Positions 29,631 through 40,862 of a DNA stretch of 64,000 nt are shown in pieces. The stretch's first letter is position 1. Every line of letters begins with the position of its first letter. The stretch comes from Hippopus hippopus (lineage: Eukaryota; Mollusca; Bivalvia; Cardiida; Cardiidae). Under the pieces are notes generated by a model, which was given only the letters and a program-made list of their open reading frames with translations, was not told where the DNA came from and searched no databases. The stretch lies in NCBI GenBank assembly GCA_946811185.2, contig OX328097.1, positions 55,705,063 through 55,769,062 on the forward strand, read 5' to 3'. Made by a program: the position numbers and the translations under genes.

Positions 29631-29848
29631 TGTGGTGTCCGTGGTTGTGGGGTAGAGCGTCGGCCTCGTAACCGTAAGGTCCCGAGTTTGATACCCGGGA
29701 GTGGGTGTCAACTTCGGGAATTTTCATTGGCCCACACATTTTGCGCGAGTACTGGTGAAGTTCCCAGGAAGCAGAATCGAGAGAGATTAGTATAAGTTGT
29801 AAGAACTTGTTTCTCAATCCATGTAAAATAGATATGTTTAAACTAAAC
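29631..29848 (+). mobile_element. tRNA-derived SINE with 11-bp target duplication
   Basis: The head GGTTGTGGGGTAGAGCGTCG looks like box A; CCCGAGTTTGATACCCGGG holds box B. The 11-mer TAAAGGTATGG occurs at 29620-29630 and again at 29849-29859, a perfect target-site duplication, so the ends are exact. A different family from the 17061 SINE. Confidence 0.88.
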
Positions 29849-30272
29849 TAAAGGTATGGCATTCCAATTTTGAAATATGTAAAGAGGAAAACGGCCATTT
29901 GGCCAAGGTTATATTTCTTGTTGCACAAGAGCACAGGAGCTTCTGCTTTGAAATTGATGAAGAATTAAGATGTTCTGATCCTTCACTAGTTATTTGTATG
30001 CTACTGGTATATTGAAAATACTTATCTGAACATACTGAAAATGAAAAATTGGCTTTTGTAGGTTTCAACCAATGCCATTCATGACCTGTCTCCACTGTAA
30101 GGGAAGTAACTCTAGTGAATTACATTGGTCAGAGACATTACAAGTTATCTTCTTTTTTTTTTTAAGACTAAAAAAAAAATTAAAGTTGGAGACATTGCCT
30201 CATAGATAAAATAAGTTTCCTATGCAATTCATTTTAGAACTTTTAGGAGATGGGCATACCGGTATTAATCCT

Positions 30273-30354
30273 TTAACACGTTTTAGTCATATTTATTCTG
30301 TCCTCTGCAAGTGCTTTCAATTTGGACAAATCTAGAATTTTATTGTTTGGTTAA
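30273..30354 (+). mobile_element. Family A MITE, right arm only
   Basis: CTCTGCAAGTGCTTTCAATT to TTTGGTTAA, ending next to the following copy. Confidence 0.65.
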
Positions 30355-30355
30355 G

Positions 30356-30584
30356 TTAACCCTTTACCAAACAATCCCTGGTTTTTACGACCCATAGGAA
30401 GAAGCCTTCTGAAAACATTGTAGGAAAAGGAGAAAATGCTGGAAACCAGCATTTTCTCCTTTTCCCACAATGTTTTCTACTCTTCTAAAGCCAAGTTTCA
30501 ATTTTTGAGTCATGTTTATTTTGTCGTCTGCAAATGCTTTCAATTTGGACAAGTCTAAGATTTTGTCATTTGGTAAAGAGTTAA
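30356..30584 (+). mobile_element. Family A MITE, full length
   Basis: TTAACCCTTTACCAAACAAT to TTTGGTAAAGAGTTAA; perfect hairpin with GGAAACC centre. Confidence 0.93.
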
Positions 30585-30629
30585 GGAGAAGTGAAGATAA
30601 AAGGACCATTCTACCTCGATTTTCAGTCA

Positions 30630-30735
30630 GTTGCACGTCTAAAAGGATTTCATAGATCCCTAATTATGTGATGTATTGCTTAGTATAATGCTATGTGGAG
30701 ATACATTAAGTCCCCTTTTGCCAATGCATGGATCA
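30630..30735 (+). mobile_element. Family B MITE, 3' part only
   Basis: Contains the right half of the family (ATTATGTGATG, GAGATACATTAAGTCCCC); the left end is not recognisable. Confidence 0.5.
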
Positions 30736-30860
30736 AATACTATTTCCAATACTTGTCATCTGATTGGCTGAGACAGAAATTGTGAGCCAATCAGATGGCT
30801 AGCCTGTCTTTATAACTAAAACAAAACATGTATTTTATAGTGGTTTGTGAATAAATTCGG

Positions 30861-31084
30861 TAAACTCTTTACCAAACGACAAATTTTGGACTGGACCAAA
30901 TTCAAAGGGTTTGCAGAAAACAACATAAATGTTGCTCAAAAGATTTTTGTCCTTGATTGAGTCGAAAATATTGTGGGAAAAGGAGAAAATGCTGGTTACC
31001 AGCATTTTCTCCTTTTCTCAATATGTTGTCAGAAGGCTTCTTTCTTGGGGTTGTTAAAACTCAGGATGGTGAGGTAAAGAGTTA
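30861..31084 (-). mobile_element. Family A MITE
   Basis: AAACTCTTTACCAAACGACA to GAGGTAAAGAGTTAA; hairpin near 30974-31028. Confidence 0.88.
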
Positions 31085-31199
31085 ACATTTCCTTGAGTTC
31101 CAAATCTGAATTCCAAGAATAGAGACTTATTTAAATTTAGAGTTACACTGTATATATAGCACTTGAAGCCCCTTTCAAAACCATTATTGCCTCTCTGGC

Positions 31200-31256
31200 C
31201 AGCGTAGATCAAGACCAATCAGCACAAAAGGTGCAGTCTGATCTCTGATCTTCCCT
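31200..31256. repeat. Family C short hairpin
   Basis: GTAGATCAAGACCAATCAGC with GTGCAGTCTGATCTCTGATC. Confidence 0.55.
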
Positions 31257-31374
31257 ATCCACTTTGCTGAGGCATTTTTGACTGGAGCAACCTTGAAATT
31301 GCAACTATATGGGTCTTATTTTTTAACACAGAAAATATTTGTTAGAGTTATTTAATGATCTAGGGATAAACAAG

Positions 31375-31620
31375 ACCACTGCATGTGGATGCCAATGCTG
31401 GGTGCCAGTGGTTTTTCAGAGAAAATCTTAAGTCAAAAAAGCCACATGAATCTGTCAAAGGTGTGTTAAGAGTCAACTGCCCATCTGGTATTGTTTCCCC
31501 TGTTAATGGTAAACAACTAACCCAAGTCTTGAAAAATAGCCAAGCTAAAAATGATCAACAAGAGCAGACCCAGGTTTTGTTTTCATCAATAAATCTAACT
31601 ATTGTTCTTATTTTTAACTT
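31375..31620 (-). repeat. Diverged 51420-type repeat
   Basis: GACCACTGCATGTGGATGCC then TTTTCAGAGAAAATCTTAAG, the same order as at 63406. A short ORF here is coincidental. Confidence 0.4.
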
Positions 31621-31736
31621 CTAGTGTAGGTATCTGTTGGCCCAGAGGTTTTCTTTGGCCAATCAAGATATGGCCAGTCCCAGAAATAAGAACTGAATCC
31701 AGATAGAATAGTATTGTGCTCTCCAGAGGCTAAAGG

Positions 31737-31935
31737 TTAATCATTTACCAAACAATCCTGAGGCTAAATAACCCTGTGGAAAAAAAGCTTTTAAAAACAA
31801 TGTTGGAAAATGATGGTAAGTAGCATTTCCTCCTTTCCCATCAAAATTCTCTATCCTTTGAGACAAATCTCAATTGTTGAGATATATCTAAATTGTTGTC
31901 TGCAAATGCTTTCAGTTTTGACAATTTTAAAGGTG
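31737..31935 (+). mobile_element. Family A MITE, partial hairpin
   Basis: TTAATCATTTACCAAACAAT; left hairpin arm shortened, right terminus lost. Confidence 0.7.
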
Positions 31936-32108
31936 AATTGAAAGACAAAAAGAAACTATAAAATTCTATTAAAACCATCAAAACTATACAATGAAAGTTT
32001 TACAATATTAAAAAAAAATGATAAAAGATACTACAAATTTAAAAAAAAAAAGTTAAGTCATTACTATCCCAACCCCAACAAGACCACAGAATAAAAACCA
32101 TCATTTCT

Positions 32109-32335
32109 GTTAGACTACAAAAATTTAGACTGGTCCAGGTAGAATGCATATGCAGAAAACAAATGAAATGTGGCCCAAATAATTGGATGTGCCTTTAGAA
32201 GGATAGAAACCATGGCAGGACAAAGAGAAAATGCTGGTTACTCTAACATTTTCTCCTTTTTCCGACTGTGTTTTTGAAGTCCTATTTCTTTTAAGGATGT
32301 TTCAAACAGAGTTGATTGGTACAGAGTTAAATTAC
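32109..32335 (-). mobile_element. Family A MITE, diverged
   Basis: TTAGACTGGTCCAGGTAGAA to TGGTACAGAGTTAA; hairpin with an inserted CTAA. Confidence 0.72.
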
Positions 32336-32379
32336 TATATAAATATTGAACACAAAGTAAGAAAACTTGAAAATTTTAC

Positions 32380-32566
32380 TCTGCTCTGTTTTGAAGGCAC
32401 TTGCAGACAACAAATCAACTGCTGAAATAATGGAATTTGTCTTTGAAAGGGTATAGTTAGAAAAGGAGAAAATGCTGGTTATCAGCTATTTTTTTTTACC
32501 CAGAATGTTTTCAAAGCCGATCTTCCTTGGGGTTTTTAAACATGGGATTTTTTGATAAAGGATTAA
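32380..32566 (-). mobile_element. Family A MITE, left end missing
   Basis: CTTGCAGACAACAAATC to GATAAAGGATTAA; shares TTAA 32563-32566 with the next copy. Confidence 0.75.
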
Positions 32567-32790
32567 TCCTTTACCACACGACCAATTTTAGACCTGTCCG
32601 AATTGAAAGCATTTGCAGAGGACAGTTTCAATGTGGATCATATGAAATGATTTTTCTTTGATAGGGTAGAAAACATTTTGGGAAAAGGAGAAAATGCTGG
32701 TTACCAGCATTTTCTCCTTTTCCCACAATGTTTTCAAAAGCCTTCTCTATCAGGGGTGTCAAAAGGCGTCATTGTGTGGTAAAGGGTTAA
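32563..32790 (-). mobile_element. Family A MITE, full length
   Basis: TTAATCCTTTACCACACGAC to GTGTGGTAAAGGGTTAA; perfect hairpin near 32680-32730. Confidence 0.92.
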
Positions 32791-33087
32791 AAAGTAGTTC
32801 TCTACAAAAATAATATTACAAATGTTAAGTTGTTATCTTAAAGATTTTCCTACAACTCCATACCACTATGTAATTTGTAAAAATCTATAACCATCCCTGG
32901 CTGACATATACTCCCCATCAATTGCTATGCTATGTCACTGAATTTGGAGGAATTGAAACAGTCATAAGTCCAATAAGCATCCATCAATAATAATTGAAAA
33001 TTGCAAATGCACAAGTAGGAAAGTTAGAAAGCTTTCCATTACAATTTCTGCCAAATAGATTAAAAACTATAGGAGCATAAAAGGACA

Positions 33088-33312
33088 TTAACTCTTTAGT
33101 AAACAACAAAAATTTAGACTGATCCAAAACATTTGCAGACAACACAGTTATTAAGTAACTCAAAATCTGAAACTTCTCTTTGGAAGTGTACAAAACACTG
33201 TGAGAAAAGGAGTAAATGTTGGTTACCAGCATTTTCTCCTTCTCCCACAATGTTTTCAAAAGCCTCCTTCCTTAGGGTCATTAAAACTCAGGATTGTGTG
33301 GTAAAGGTTTAA
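33088..33312 (-). mobile_element. Family A MITE about 90 bp past the zinc-finger stop codon
   Basis: TTAACTCTTTAGTAAACAAC to GTGTGGTAAAGGTTTAA; on the minus strand it lies just downstream of the stop at 33402. Confidence 0.87.
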
Positions 33313-33401
33313 ATAACGCAGAACTATTGACAGACATCCTGGTTCCAGTATAACCCACTCACTTATCCCTTTCCTTGTGGGGGTATTATATAATGACAAA
33401 G

Positions 33402-36196
33402 TTACATTCTACACAGAGCCTGAATCATCACTTGCTTAGAGCCATACTGTCTAAAATAAATTCCATGTGAAGCCTTGTAATGCATCAGTATTTTTCTAAA
33501 AGTTTTACTTTCACAAGGACAGTAGCAACACAGATACATCACAGTGTTACAAGTGTAGCTACTCTTAAATGGACAATGATTAAACTTGCTAACATGTTGC
33601 AGAAGGTCCTGATAAGAACGGAACTGAGATCGGCAAACATGACAGCCTATGGGATCCCAAGGAATCTCCATATGAACTCTTTCATAATTTTTTTGATTCC
33701 AGCTGTGATGACAGCTCATCTGATCTCTGTCTGTCTGATATCTGTCTCTATTGGATCTAATACTCAATGTTCTATGTGAAATGTTTTTGTATTTACTATG
33801 GTATTGTTGGACACTGTCTTTGCTACAGCTAGTTTGATTTCTATCGCAGTGCCTACTGGGCCATGAATTAGCTGGGTTAGAGTCATTCTCTCTTGGTTTG
33901 TTCAGTTTTTTTCTTTGTCTCCTAGGTCTTTGTTTTCTTTTTGGTTTATTTTCTGAAATACTGACAGAGCAACTACCACTTCTATCAGAGGAATTGCCTC
34001 CTCCTTTAAATTCTGAAATGTTTCTTTCGCTGTTGTCATCTGGTCTTCCATGTCTTCTATCTTCTAAAGTGTTTCTTTTACTGACTTCATCTTTTCTTCC
34101 ATGTGTTTTATCTCCTGACTTGTTTCTTTTAATGTGTTCATCTTTTGGTCCACGTCTTCTCTCTTCTGATGTGCTTCTTTTTATTTCTTCACATTCTCTT
34201 CCATGTCTTTCATCTCCTAATGTGCCTCTTTTAATTTCTTCACATTTTTTTCCATGTCTTCTCGCTTCTGAATTTCTACTTTTAATTTCTTCATCTTTCC
34301 TTTCAAGACTACTTTCTTCTGAAATGTTTCTTTTTACTTCTTCACATTTTCTTCCATGTCTTCTCTCTTGTGAAATGTTTCTTTTTACTTCTTCACATTT
34401 TCTTCCATGTCTTTTCTCTTGTGAAATGTTTCTTTTTACTTCTTCACATTTTCTTCCATGTCTTCTCTCTTCTGAAATGTGTCTTTTTACTTCTTCACAT
34501 TTTCTTCCATGTCTTCTCTGTTCTGAAATGTTTCTATTTGTGTCTTTTTCTTGTCCTCTATCATATGAAATGTTTTTTCTACTGCCTTCATCTTTTCTTA
34601 CATATCCTCTATCATCTGAGTTGTTTCTTTTACTGTTTCCATCTTTTCTTCCATGACTTTTATCTTTGCCTTCTGTTATATATCTGTCAGAATCATGTCT
34701 TTTATGGTGGGCTTCTGTATGGCTGCTAGCTGTTTTAGCTGAATTGCAAATCATCTTTTTAACTGGATCACTTGCAGGAGGTTTGATATTATTTGTTGAA
34801 CATTCTGAACTGCAGCCCACAGAAGGAGTATTTCTAGTGCACGGTATTTTGGCTTCAACAACCTTTGTCTTCTGTGTAGTTTTCTCCTTTGTATTCAACT
34901 CTTTACCAATAGATACTCTCATGTGACACCTTGTTATGGCAAGAGCTTCATTAACAATGCCAGAGGTCACTTTAGATGCTTTTGTGTTAAATGACTTTTG
35001 AACACCTTGTGTTACATGATGAAACTGCTCACAAGGAGCAAGTTCTTTATGTTCCAAAAACATTTCTTGTTTATTCCCGTATCTATCATTCAATTGTCTA
35101 CTTTCTCTTCTCTTTTCCTCAGTTGCTGTGCTTTTGTATGAAGTCAAAAACTTCACTGGAGATTGTGTTACTTTAATTTGCCCATTGTTTACAGGAAACC
35201 CTTTTGAATCTGTATCCTTTTCAGTCATAGTCTGACCTGGCAAATATGTTTTTACCTGCCTTTTACCTTCTGATAATGTAATAGTCAAAGTTGGTACAGG
35301 TTCTGTGAGATCTTTATTAGTTGATTCTGAGCTATTATATTTTGTTTTTGCAACACTAGGTGGTACATTCCTGTGCTTTGCAAAGTCATCACTTACATCA
35401 TCTGATCCTCTCAAATGTGATGAAGCTTTATCATTTAATTTTGTTCTATCACAATTACTGTTTCTTTCTGTAAAAGTGTTGTTAATGGATAAACTGGACC
35501 CTTTTTGCTCATACAACTGTTTACTATTACAGTTGTTTACATCCTCAAATGTACATGTGCTCTCATTTTCTTGTTCACTGCTGTTATCAAGATCTATCAC
35601 TTCTATTGTTTCATCTTTATCTTCTGAAACTTCAACACCATCTTCTTCTATATCAACTTCCTTCCCATCAAATATCACAATAGGATTATACATGTTATTG
35701 CCTTTACCAAAAACAAGTAGGTTGCTCTTGTCAGGAAAAATTGGCTCCTTTTTCACAAATACATCTCTAGTCCCTCTATCCTTTGGCATAAAATCTAAAG
35801 CATTGTCTACCTCATCCAGTGAAACTTCTTGTTCTATGAAAAAATTAGCATGTCGATCCATAGTTACTGACTTAAACATCATAATGCTATCTAAGACCTC
35901 ATGGCATGACATTGTATCTGAGGTATTCTCTTTTCCACTTTTTCTTCGTTTTCTCATCCCAAAATCCATTGTATCATCCAGATGTGAACCCCTGAAATAT
36001 GGTTGGTGGTTATTAACATCTCTGTTAGAGGAGTCCTTTTCGCTGTTTTGTCTGATTTTCTGCAACTCTTCTCCCACATGATCATAGATTTTCTGAGTTT
36101 TGTAAGAAGGCAAGACAGCCATTTCTTCAAACTGTTCTACTCTTAACCTCTTTGTCATGTCAGTATGAATCTCTCCTTGTATTACATATCTTGACA
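33402..36196 (-). CDS. Terminal exon of a repeat-rich protein with two C-terminal C2H2 zinc fingers
   Basis: Open from a splice acceptor (minus strand ttatttattttag, AG at 36198-36197) to a stop at 33402-33404, about 930 residues. The frame stays open to an ATG at 36290, but that part is hydrophobic, ends in the acceptor and is judged intronic. A start inside the exon is possible at 36158. In order, numbered from the 36290 ATG: basic RKRRK (113-117); acidic segment with a candidate SUMO-interacting motif TIEVIDLD (228-235); long polar disordered region; ten 17-residue repeats (587-756) of the NISEERRHGRKCEEVKR type; a very basic KPKRKQRPRRQRKK (782-795); fingers C883-x2-C886-x12-H899-x5-H905 and C921-x2-C924-x12-H937-x4-H942. 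Probably nuclear. Not recognised as a named gene. The finger pair matches the last two fingers of the gene at 58958-61496, so the two look paralogous. Upstream exons were not found. Confidence 0.8.
34023..34532 (-). repeat. Coding 51-bp tandem repeat, ten units
   Basis: Encodes ten consecutive 17-residue units without a gap. The first four are nearly identical (RHGRKCEEVKRNIS core) and later ones diverge while keeping length. Looser related units flank it to about 34685 and 33996. Charged with regular EE/KR alternation; may form helix or stay disordered. Confidence 0.9.
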
Positions 36197-36295
36197 CTAA
36201 AATAAATAAAGAAACAAACACATAACAGTCTCTGTTCTGTATCATGACTATTACAGCACCTATCACAACTTTTGTTGATTTTGCAGACAATGCAG

Positions 36296-36340
36296 TTCAA
36301 GATCAGACTGCACAGAGCATGCAGTCTGATCTTCACCTAT
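36296..36340. repeat. Family C short hairpin in intron upstream of the 33402-36196 exon
   Basis: CAAGATCAGACTGCA, loop, TGCAGTCTGATCTTC; about 100 bp upstream of the acceptor. Confidence 0.65.
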
Positions 36341-36429
36341 ATGGTCTGCTATATTAAAATATTCTGAATTTAAATTGAAACTTTAAAATTTCAGCCTTTT
36401 TTCACTCCTGGAAATGATTGGTGCTCTAA

Positions 36430-36600
36430 AGCACTTTAAAACCCTTTACCAATAATTCATTAGGAAGGGTTTGAAATCAGTGTGGAAAAAGAAAAATGCT
36501 GGTATTTCTAGATTTCCTTTCTTTCTTTCTTAAAAGTTTGTTGTACCTTCTCAGAGACATGTCCCAGCATTAAACATTAAAATTCTACAAAGTCATTTTT
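36430..36600 (+). mobile_element. Family A MITE remnant
   Basis: AAACCCTTTACCAATAATTC and GGAAAAAGAAAAATGCTGGT; right hairpin arm not recognisable. Confidence 0.55.
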
Positions 36601-36989
36601 TTTTCAATGAAGTAATGTGCCTCATCCAGCAATATTTTCCGTTCACCATTAGAAACATGAGAGCCATGATGGACCTCTACCACTTTACTTCCTTTGGATA
36701 AATGAGCCATACCTGTAATTGACATCAAACTGTAAGAAGCATATATTTCAATTAAAGTTCCTAGTGCAAGTATTCATTAATTTTTTACATACAAAGAAGA
36801 TTTCAATAAATACAAAGGACAGATCAATCATATCAAACATCAATGATCACGGAGTCTTTTGCCAAGATTTGAAAAAAAAAAGGACAAAAAAGCAAATTTT
36901 TGCACGAACTGTATGGTTTTTGTATAAAAACAAGTTATTTCATTGAACAGATATTACCCACCATAAAAGACTTTTTTTGATAGACAGAT

Positions 36990-37630
36990 ATAAGAGGTTT
37001 ATGTTTTGCATCTACACATGGCTTCATTGTTATTGGTCCATAATGAGATTATACATTAAGTCCCCTTTTTCCATAACATGGTATTTCATTAAATGAAAAG
37101 AAATAATGGAAATATACATCAAGCCCTCTTTTTCCATGACACTGCATTATATATAGAAAAAAAATTGTATCAACAGACTATCCAAAGGAAAACATGCATG
37201 AAGTATCTGTTCCGTGGAAGAATAGGCAAACAGACTGTTATTGGTCCATAATGAAATTATACATTTAGCTCCCCTTTTTCATGTCATTACATTTCATGAA
37301 ATAAAAACAAATAACTATTGTCTTGGCTTATAATAAACAATATAAATATGAAGTTTCATAACATTTTGTCCAGTACTTAAAGATATGGTCCATACTGGAA
37401 AAATACACCAATTCCCCTTTTTCCATGACACAACATTTACTGAAAAAAGCCAAAAACTTAAAAAAACATATCGGTGGACTATCATAAGGAACACACGTAT
37501 GAAGTTTCATCAATTTTCGTCAAAGATTTTGAGTTAAAGAGATATTGATCCGTAATGGAAATATACATGAAGCCCCCTTTTTCTATGACACCGCATTATA
37601 TTTAAAAAAAAAAAAGGAAAAAAAAAAAAA

Positions 37631-37661
<31 letters not shown>

Positions 37662-38311
37662 AAATAAATATCGGCAGACAACATAAGGAACACGTGTACG
37701 AATTTCTATCAGTTTTCATCAAGGATTTTTGAAGATATCTGTCCGGAAAGACGGATGAACAGACGATCATTTGTCCATGATGAAGTTATACATTAAACCC
37801 CCTTTTTCCATGACATTACATTTCATTAAATAAAAACAAATGATGACTGTCTGTGACTTGTGATAAACAATATAAACATGAAGTTTCATAACATTTTGTC
37901 CTGTAGTTCAAGAGATATTGGTCTATAATGAAAATTTACATCAAGCCCCCTTTTTCCATGACAGCATTTAAAAAAAAAAGGGCACATAACTGTGGTGTCA
38001 ATCTGGGTGAAACTTGTTGTACTGCATTTCCTAATGGTGGTTGATAGATGTGACAAGTTCCATGTAAAAACTGTATAGTTTTCAAGATTAGACTCAAAAC
38101 ATAAAAAATTTACGTGCCCGCGTAACTCAAAATCGCTCCCAGTCGGCCATTTTGCATCGAATTAAAAAAAGAAAGTATATTGGCGGAATGGGTTATTGTA
38201 TGCACGTATAAAGTTTCACGAAATTCCGTCCAGTGGTATTGGAGATATTATCCCTGACGTACAGACGGACAATGCTAAAACTATATTCCGCCGCCTTCGG
38301 CGGGGGATAAA
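36990..38311 (-). repeat. Tandem-repeat element ending in CGCCTTCGGCGG
   Basis: A module with TTGGTCCATAATGA...CCCCTTTTTCCATGAC recurs near 37032, 37240, 37384, 37543, 37770 and 37920. The right end is ACAGACGGACAATGC, then the small hairpin CCGCCTTCGGCGG (38290-38302). Interrupted by an AT microsatellite. Confidence 0.65.
37602..37670 (+). repeat. Poly-A and (AAAT)n microsatellite
   Basis: A-run followed by about nine AAAT units inside the 36990-38311 repeat. Confidence 0.9.
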
Positions 38312-38643
38312 TAGAATGATATATTTTTTGCTTCATGTAATCATTAAACACATCTTAACCATAACCTTATTCGAACGTTTTCTATCCCCAAAACTTGAAT
38401 ATGCAATGCCAATCATGTTACTCTGTACATAGGGTGATGCTAATCAAGGAAGGTAAACGATAAAAAATATGTCATAAAATTCCTTTAACTGTAGGTATTT
38501 TATGAGCTTCACTATATAGCTTGTTATGGACAAAAAAAAAAGTTTTGCCCACAGCAGTCATTTTCCTCAACAGATCAAGCTCAAAGAGAGATCGCAGAGA
38601 GTCCCATCCAAGAATCATTCATTCCTTTTGCAAACACCTATGT

Positions 38644-38673
38644 TCTTGCTGAAGAATATGTTCTTCAGCAAGA
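38644..38673 (+). repeat. Short perfect inverted repeat
   Basis: TCTTGCTGAAGAA, four-base loop TATG, TTCTTCAGCAAGA: 13-bp perfect arms. Confidence 0.85.
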
Positions 38674-39071
38674 TCACAGGTCTCTGCAAAAAAAAAATTC
38701 AATATTTTTATTCACATTTCTTGCCATGGCAACCAGAGCTCTCGTTGGATTCAAATTCTTTCAAGAAATTCTTTAGAGACCATGGCAGGATCATTTCTGT
38801 TAGGTTTAGTCACAGAAATGAAAGTTAACATTCGGGCACAGGCATATTCCAAAGGGAACATGGCCATGGCGTAAGCTTGTCAACCATTTTGTCTGAAAAC
38901 AAATGAAAGATTGTGTGGTTCATAAAGCTGGGCGTCTTTGATTGCATGTGAAGATACCTTGGGGGAAAAAAGGGGGGCTGCATTCTCATTTTTTAACCAT
39001 ATTTTCAAAACCTCTCTTCCCGAATAGCACAAGATCGTCTGCTGAATTGCTACACAAAGGCCATATACGAA

Positions 39072-40215
39072 GGCTGATCCAAAAGTTTGTGTAAAATAAA
39101 ACTTGCCATCTAAAATTTTGCTTTATATTTAAAGTCAATATTTATCCATATTTTCGACAAATTTCAGTTATTGATTGAATATTAATATAGCTACAACCTT
39201 TTGAACACAGGCAGATCATGATCAGCGGCGCAGCTCAAGATGTTGTACATGACGTTACGTTGTACAGGGGAGTTGCCCAAAGGAGGCGCGGGACCCATCT
39301 CTCACTAATGGGATGAATTTCCAGTACATCTCGTGATCTGTTACAATTCCATTGACAGTTCCATATGACAAGTCAAAAGCAGCACTCTTTTTGTACAGAC
39401 TTGACGCTCTTCGGCAATCTTTGACCTCACTTGCTCAACAGTGTTCGTATGAGTGACTACAACTGGTCATTGGGGTCCGTAGTTTGACTCCTGTCACCCA
39501 TAGACTATATATTATAAACAAGGGACCTAACTTTATACAGCCCGTTACTCGCCCCCATTACAAAAAAAAAAACAATGTATCTTTTCTAGGGTAACAGTTA
39601 GTCTCCTTATTCTTTCAACAACTGAGAGATAAAACATTTTTCTATCAGAAAAACACAACTGTTTGTCAGTGGCTAATGCAGTCTGGCTGCTACAGTCGCT
39701 CGAACTTGTAAACTCGCTCAAAAATCTGCGCCATTGACAAGGGTTCGTACATTTTCTAGCACAGCTTTAGTTTCACCAGGCGTTTTCCTGATATTTACAC
39801 AAAATTGTATGGTCGTCCGAAGTTTTGATGGATCAGTGACGACCATTTTGAAAACAAACGCTTTAGCTACTGCTTGTATTTTACTAACTTTTAACAAAAA
39901 AATGTCTTTTAATCTTTGCCAAAAAAAATGTCATGTCTGTAAGGCAATGATATAACGATGTTTCCCGCCATACAGATGGTTGACATGGTCTATTGAGCGC
40001 ATACAACAGCTGTACATGCCTGAATGGAAGGCGAATTCTGGACTGCGCCGCGATCTATTCAAACTTTAAAAAGTTGATGAAGAAATGGTTGTTTTGTTCT
40101 AAAATTTGGTAGTCAGAGTCGACACAATCTGTACCATAAAATAAGGTATCATGAAAACCTGAGGACCATGTTTTGCCGAAAAAATGGAGGTGTCTACGAA
40201 CTTTTGGATCCGCCC
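39072..40215 (-). mobile_element. Decayed mariner-like DNA transposon
   Basis: Inverted ends: left GGCTGATCCAAAAGTT, right (reversed) GGGCGGATCCAAAAGTT. On the minus strand, broken frames recall mariner transposase helix-turn-helix parts: RKTPGETKAVLENV near 39750-39830; VEQVRSKIAEERQV near 39400-39450; then, after a frame change, LSYGTVNGIVTDHE near 39340-39380. The catalytic region is not recognisable. Frameshifts and stops show it is dead. Confidence 0.7.
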
Positions 40216-40375
40216 AAAAATAATAGCAGACAGGAAGGTTTGCGTCAGCAAAGAAATGCGCAGTTAGACAGGGGCGAATTGGTGGACATACAGACAGACA
40301 GCCTGACAGTCTTGAGATAAGTAAGCACCAAGATAAATATATTGGGGTAAAACAGGAACAAACAATTAAGCAAAA

Positions 40376-40594
40376 TTAACTCTTTATCAAACGACAAAAA
40401 CGTAGACTTGCCCAAAATGAAACCATTGCAGACGAAAATTTAACTGTAGCTCATATGATGGAATTTGTTTTTGATAGGATAGAAAACATTGTAGGAAAAT
40501 GAGAAAATGCTGGTTACCAGCATCTATACATTTTTCCGCAATGTTTTCAAAAGGCATCTTTCTCAGGGTAGTTAAAGCTCGGGATTGTGAGGTA
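40376..40594 (-). mobile_element. Family A MITE
   Basis: TTAACTCTTTATCAAACGAC to GTGAGGTAAAGCG; right hairpin arm mutated. Confidence 0.85.
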
Positions 40595-40862
40595 AAGCGA
40601 AACGGCGGACACCAAGAGAAGGTACGGACTGAAGTGGACGAGCGGCACGAAATTCTCAAATCTTCCCAAATCTTTCCTAAATCCACCCAGATCTTTCTGT
40701 ATCTTTGATATCTACCTAAATCTTTCCCCAAACCACTTGGGAATTTCGTGCTGCCAATTGAGCGGCACCAAATTCTCATATCTTCCGAAATCTATCCGAA
40801 ATATTTCGCAAATCTTGTCGGAATTCAGAGCGTTATTTAAAGTCCGGTCCCTAGAAAGACCG

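Noticed and set aside
29640..29712. Possible tRNA gene
   Set aside because: Box A and B are present, but the target duplication encloses a 218-bp unit, as for a SINE.
34023..34532. Possible collagen or RS-domain protein from the repeat
   Set aside because: The repeat has no Gly-X-Y or dense RS dipeptides; it is a charged 17-residue repeat.
33898..34656. Plus-strand ORF of 252 codons with Ser/Leu/Phe repeats
   Set aside because: Antisense shadow of the 51-bp coding minisatellite of the minus-strand zinc-finger exon.
36197..36290. Hydrophobic N-terminus (VVIGAVIVMI...FVSLFILV) suggesting a signal peptide or membrane segment
   Set aside because: It lies upstream of a strong splice acceptor (ttatttattttag) and is most likely intron; the rest of the protein looks nuclear.
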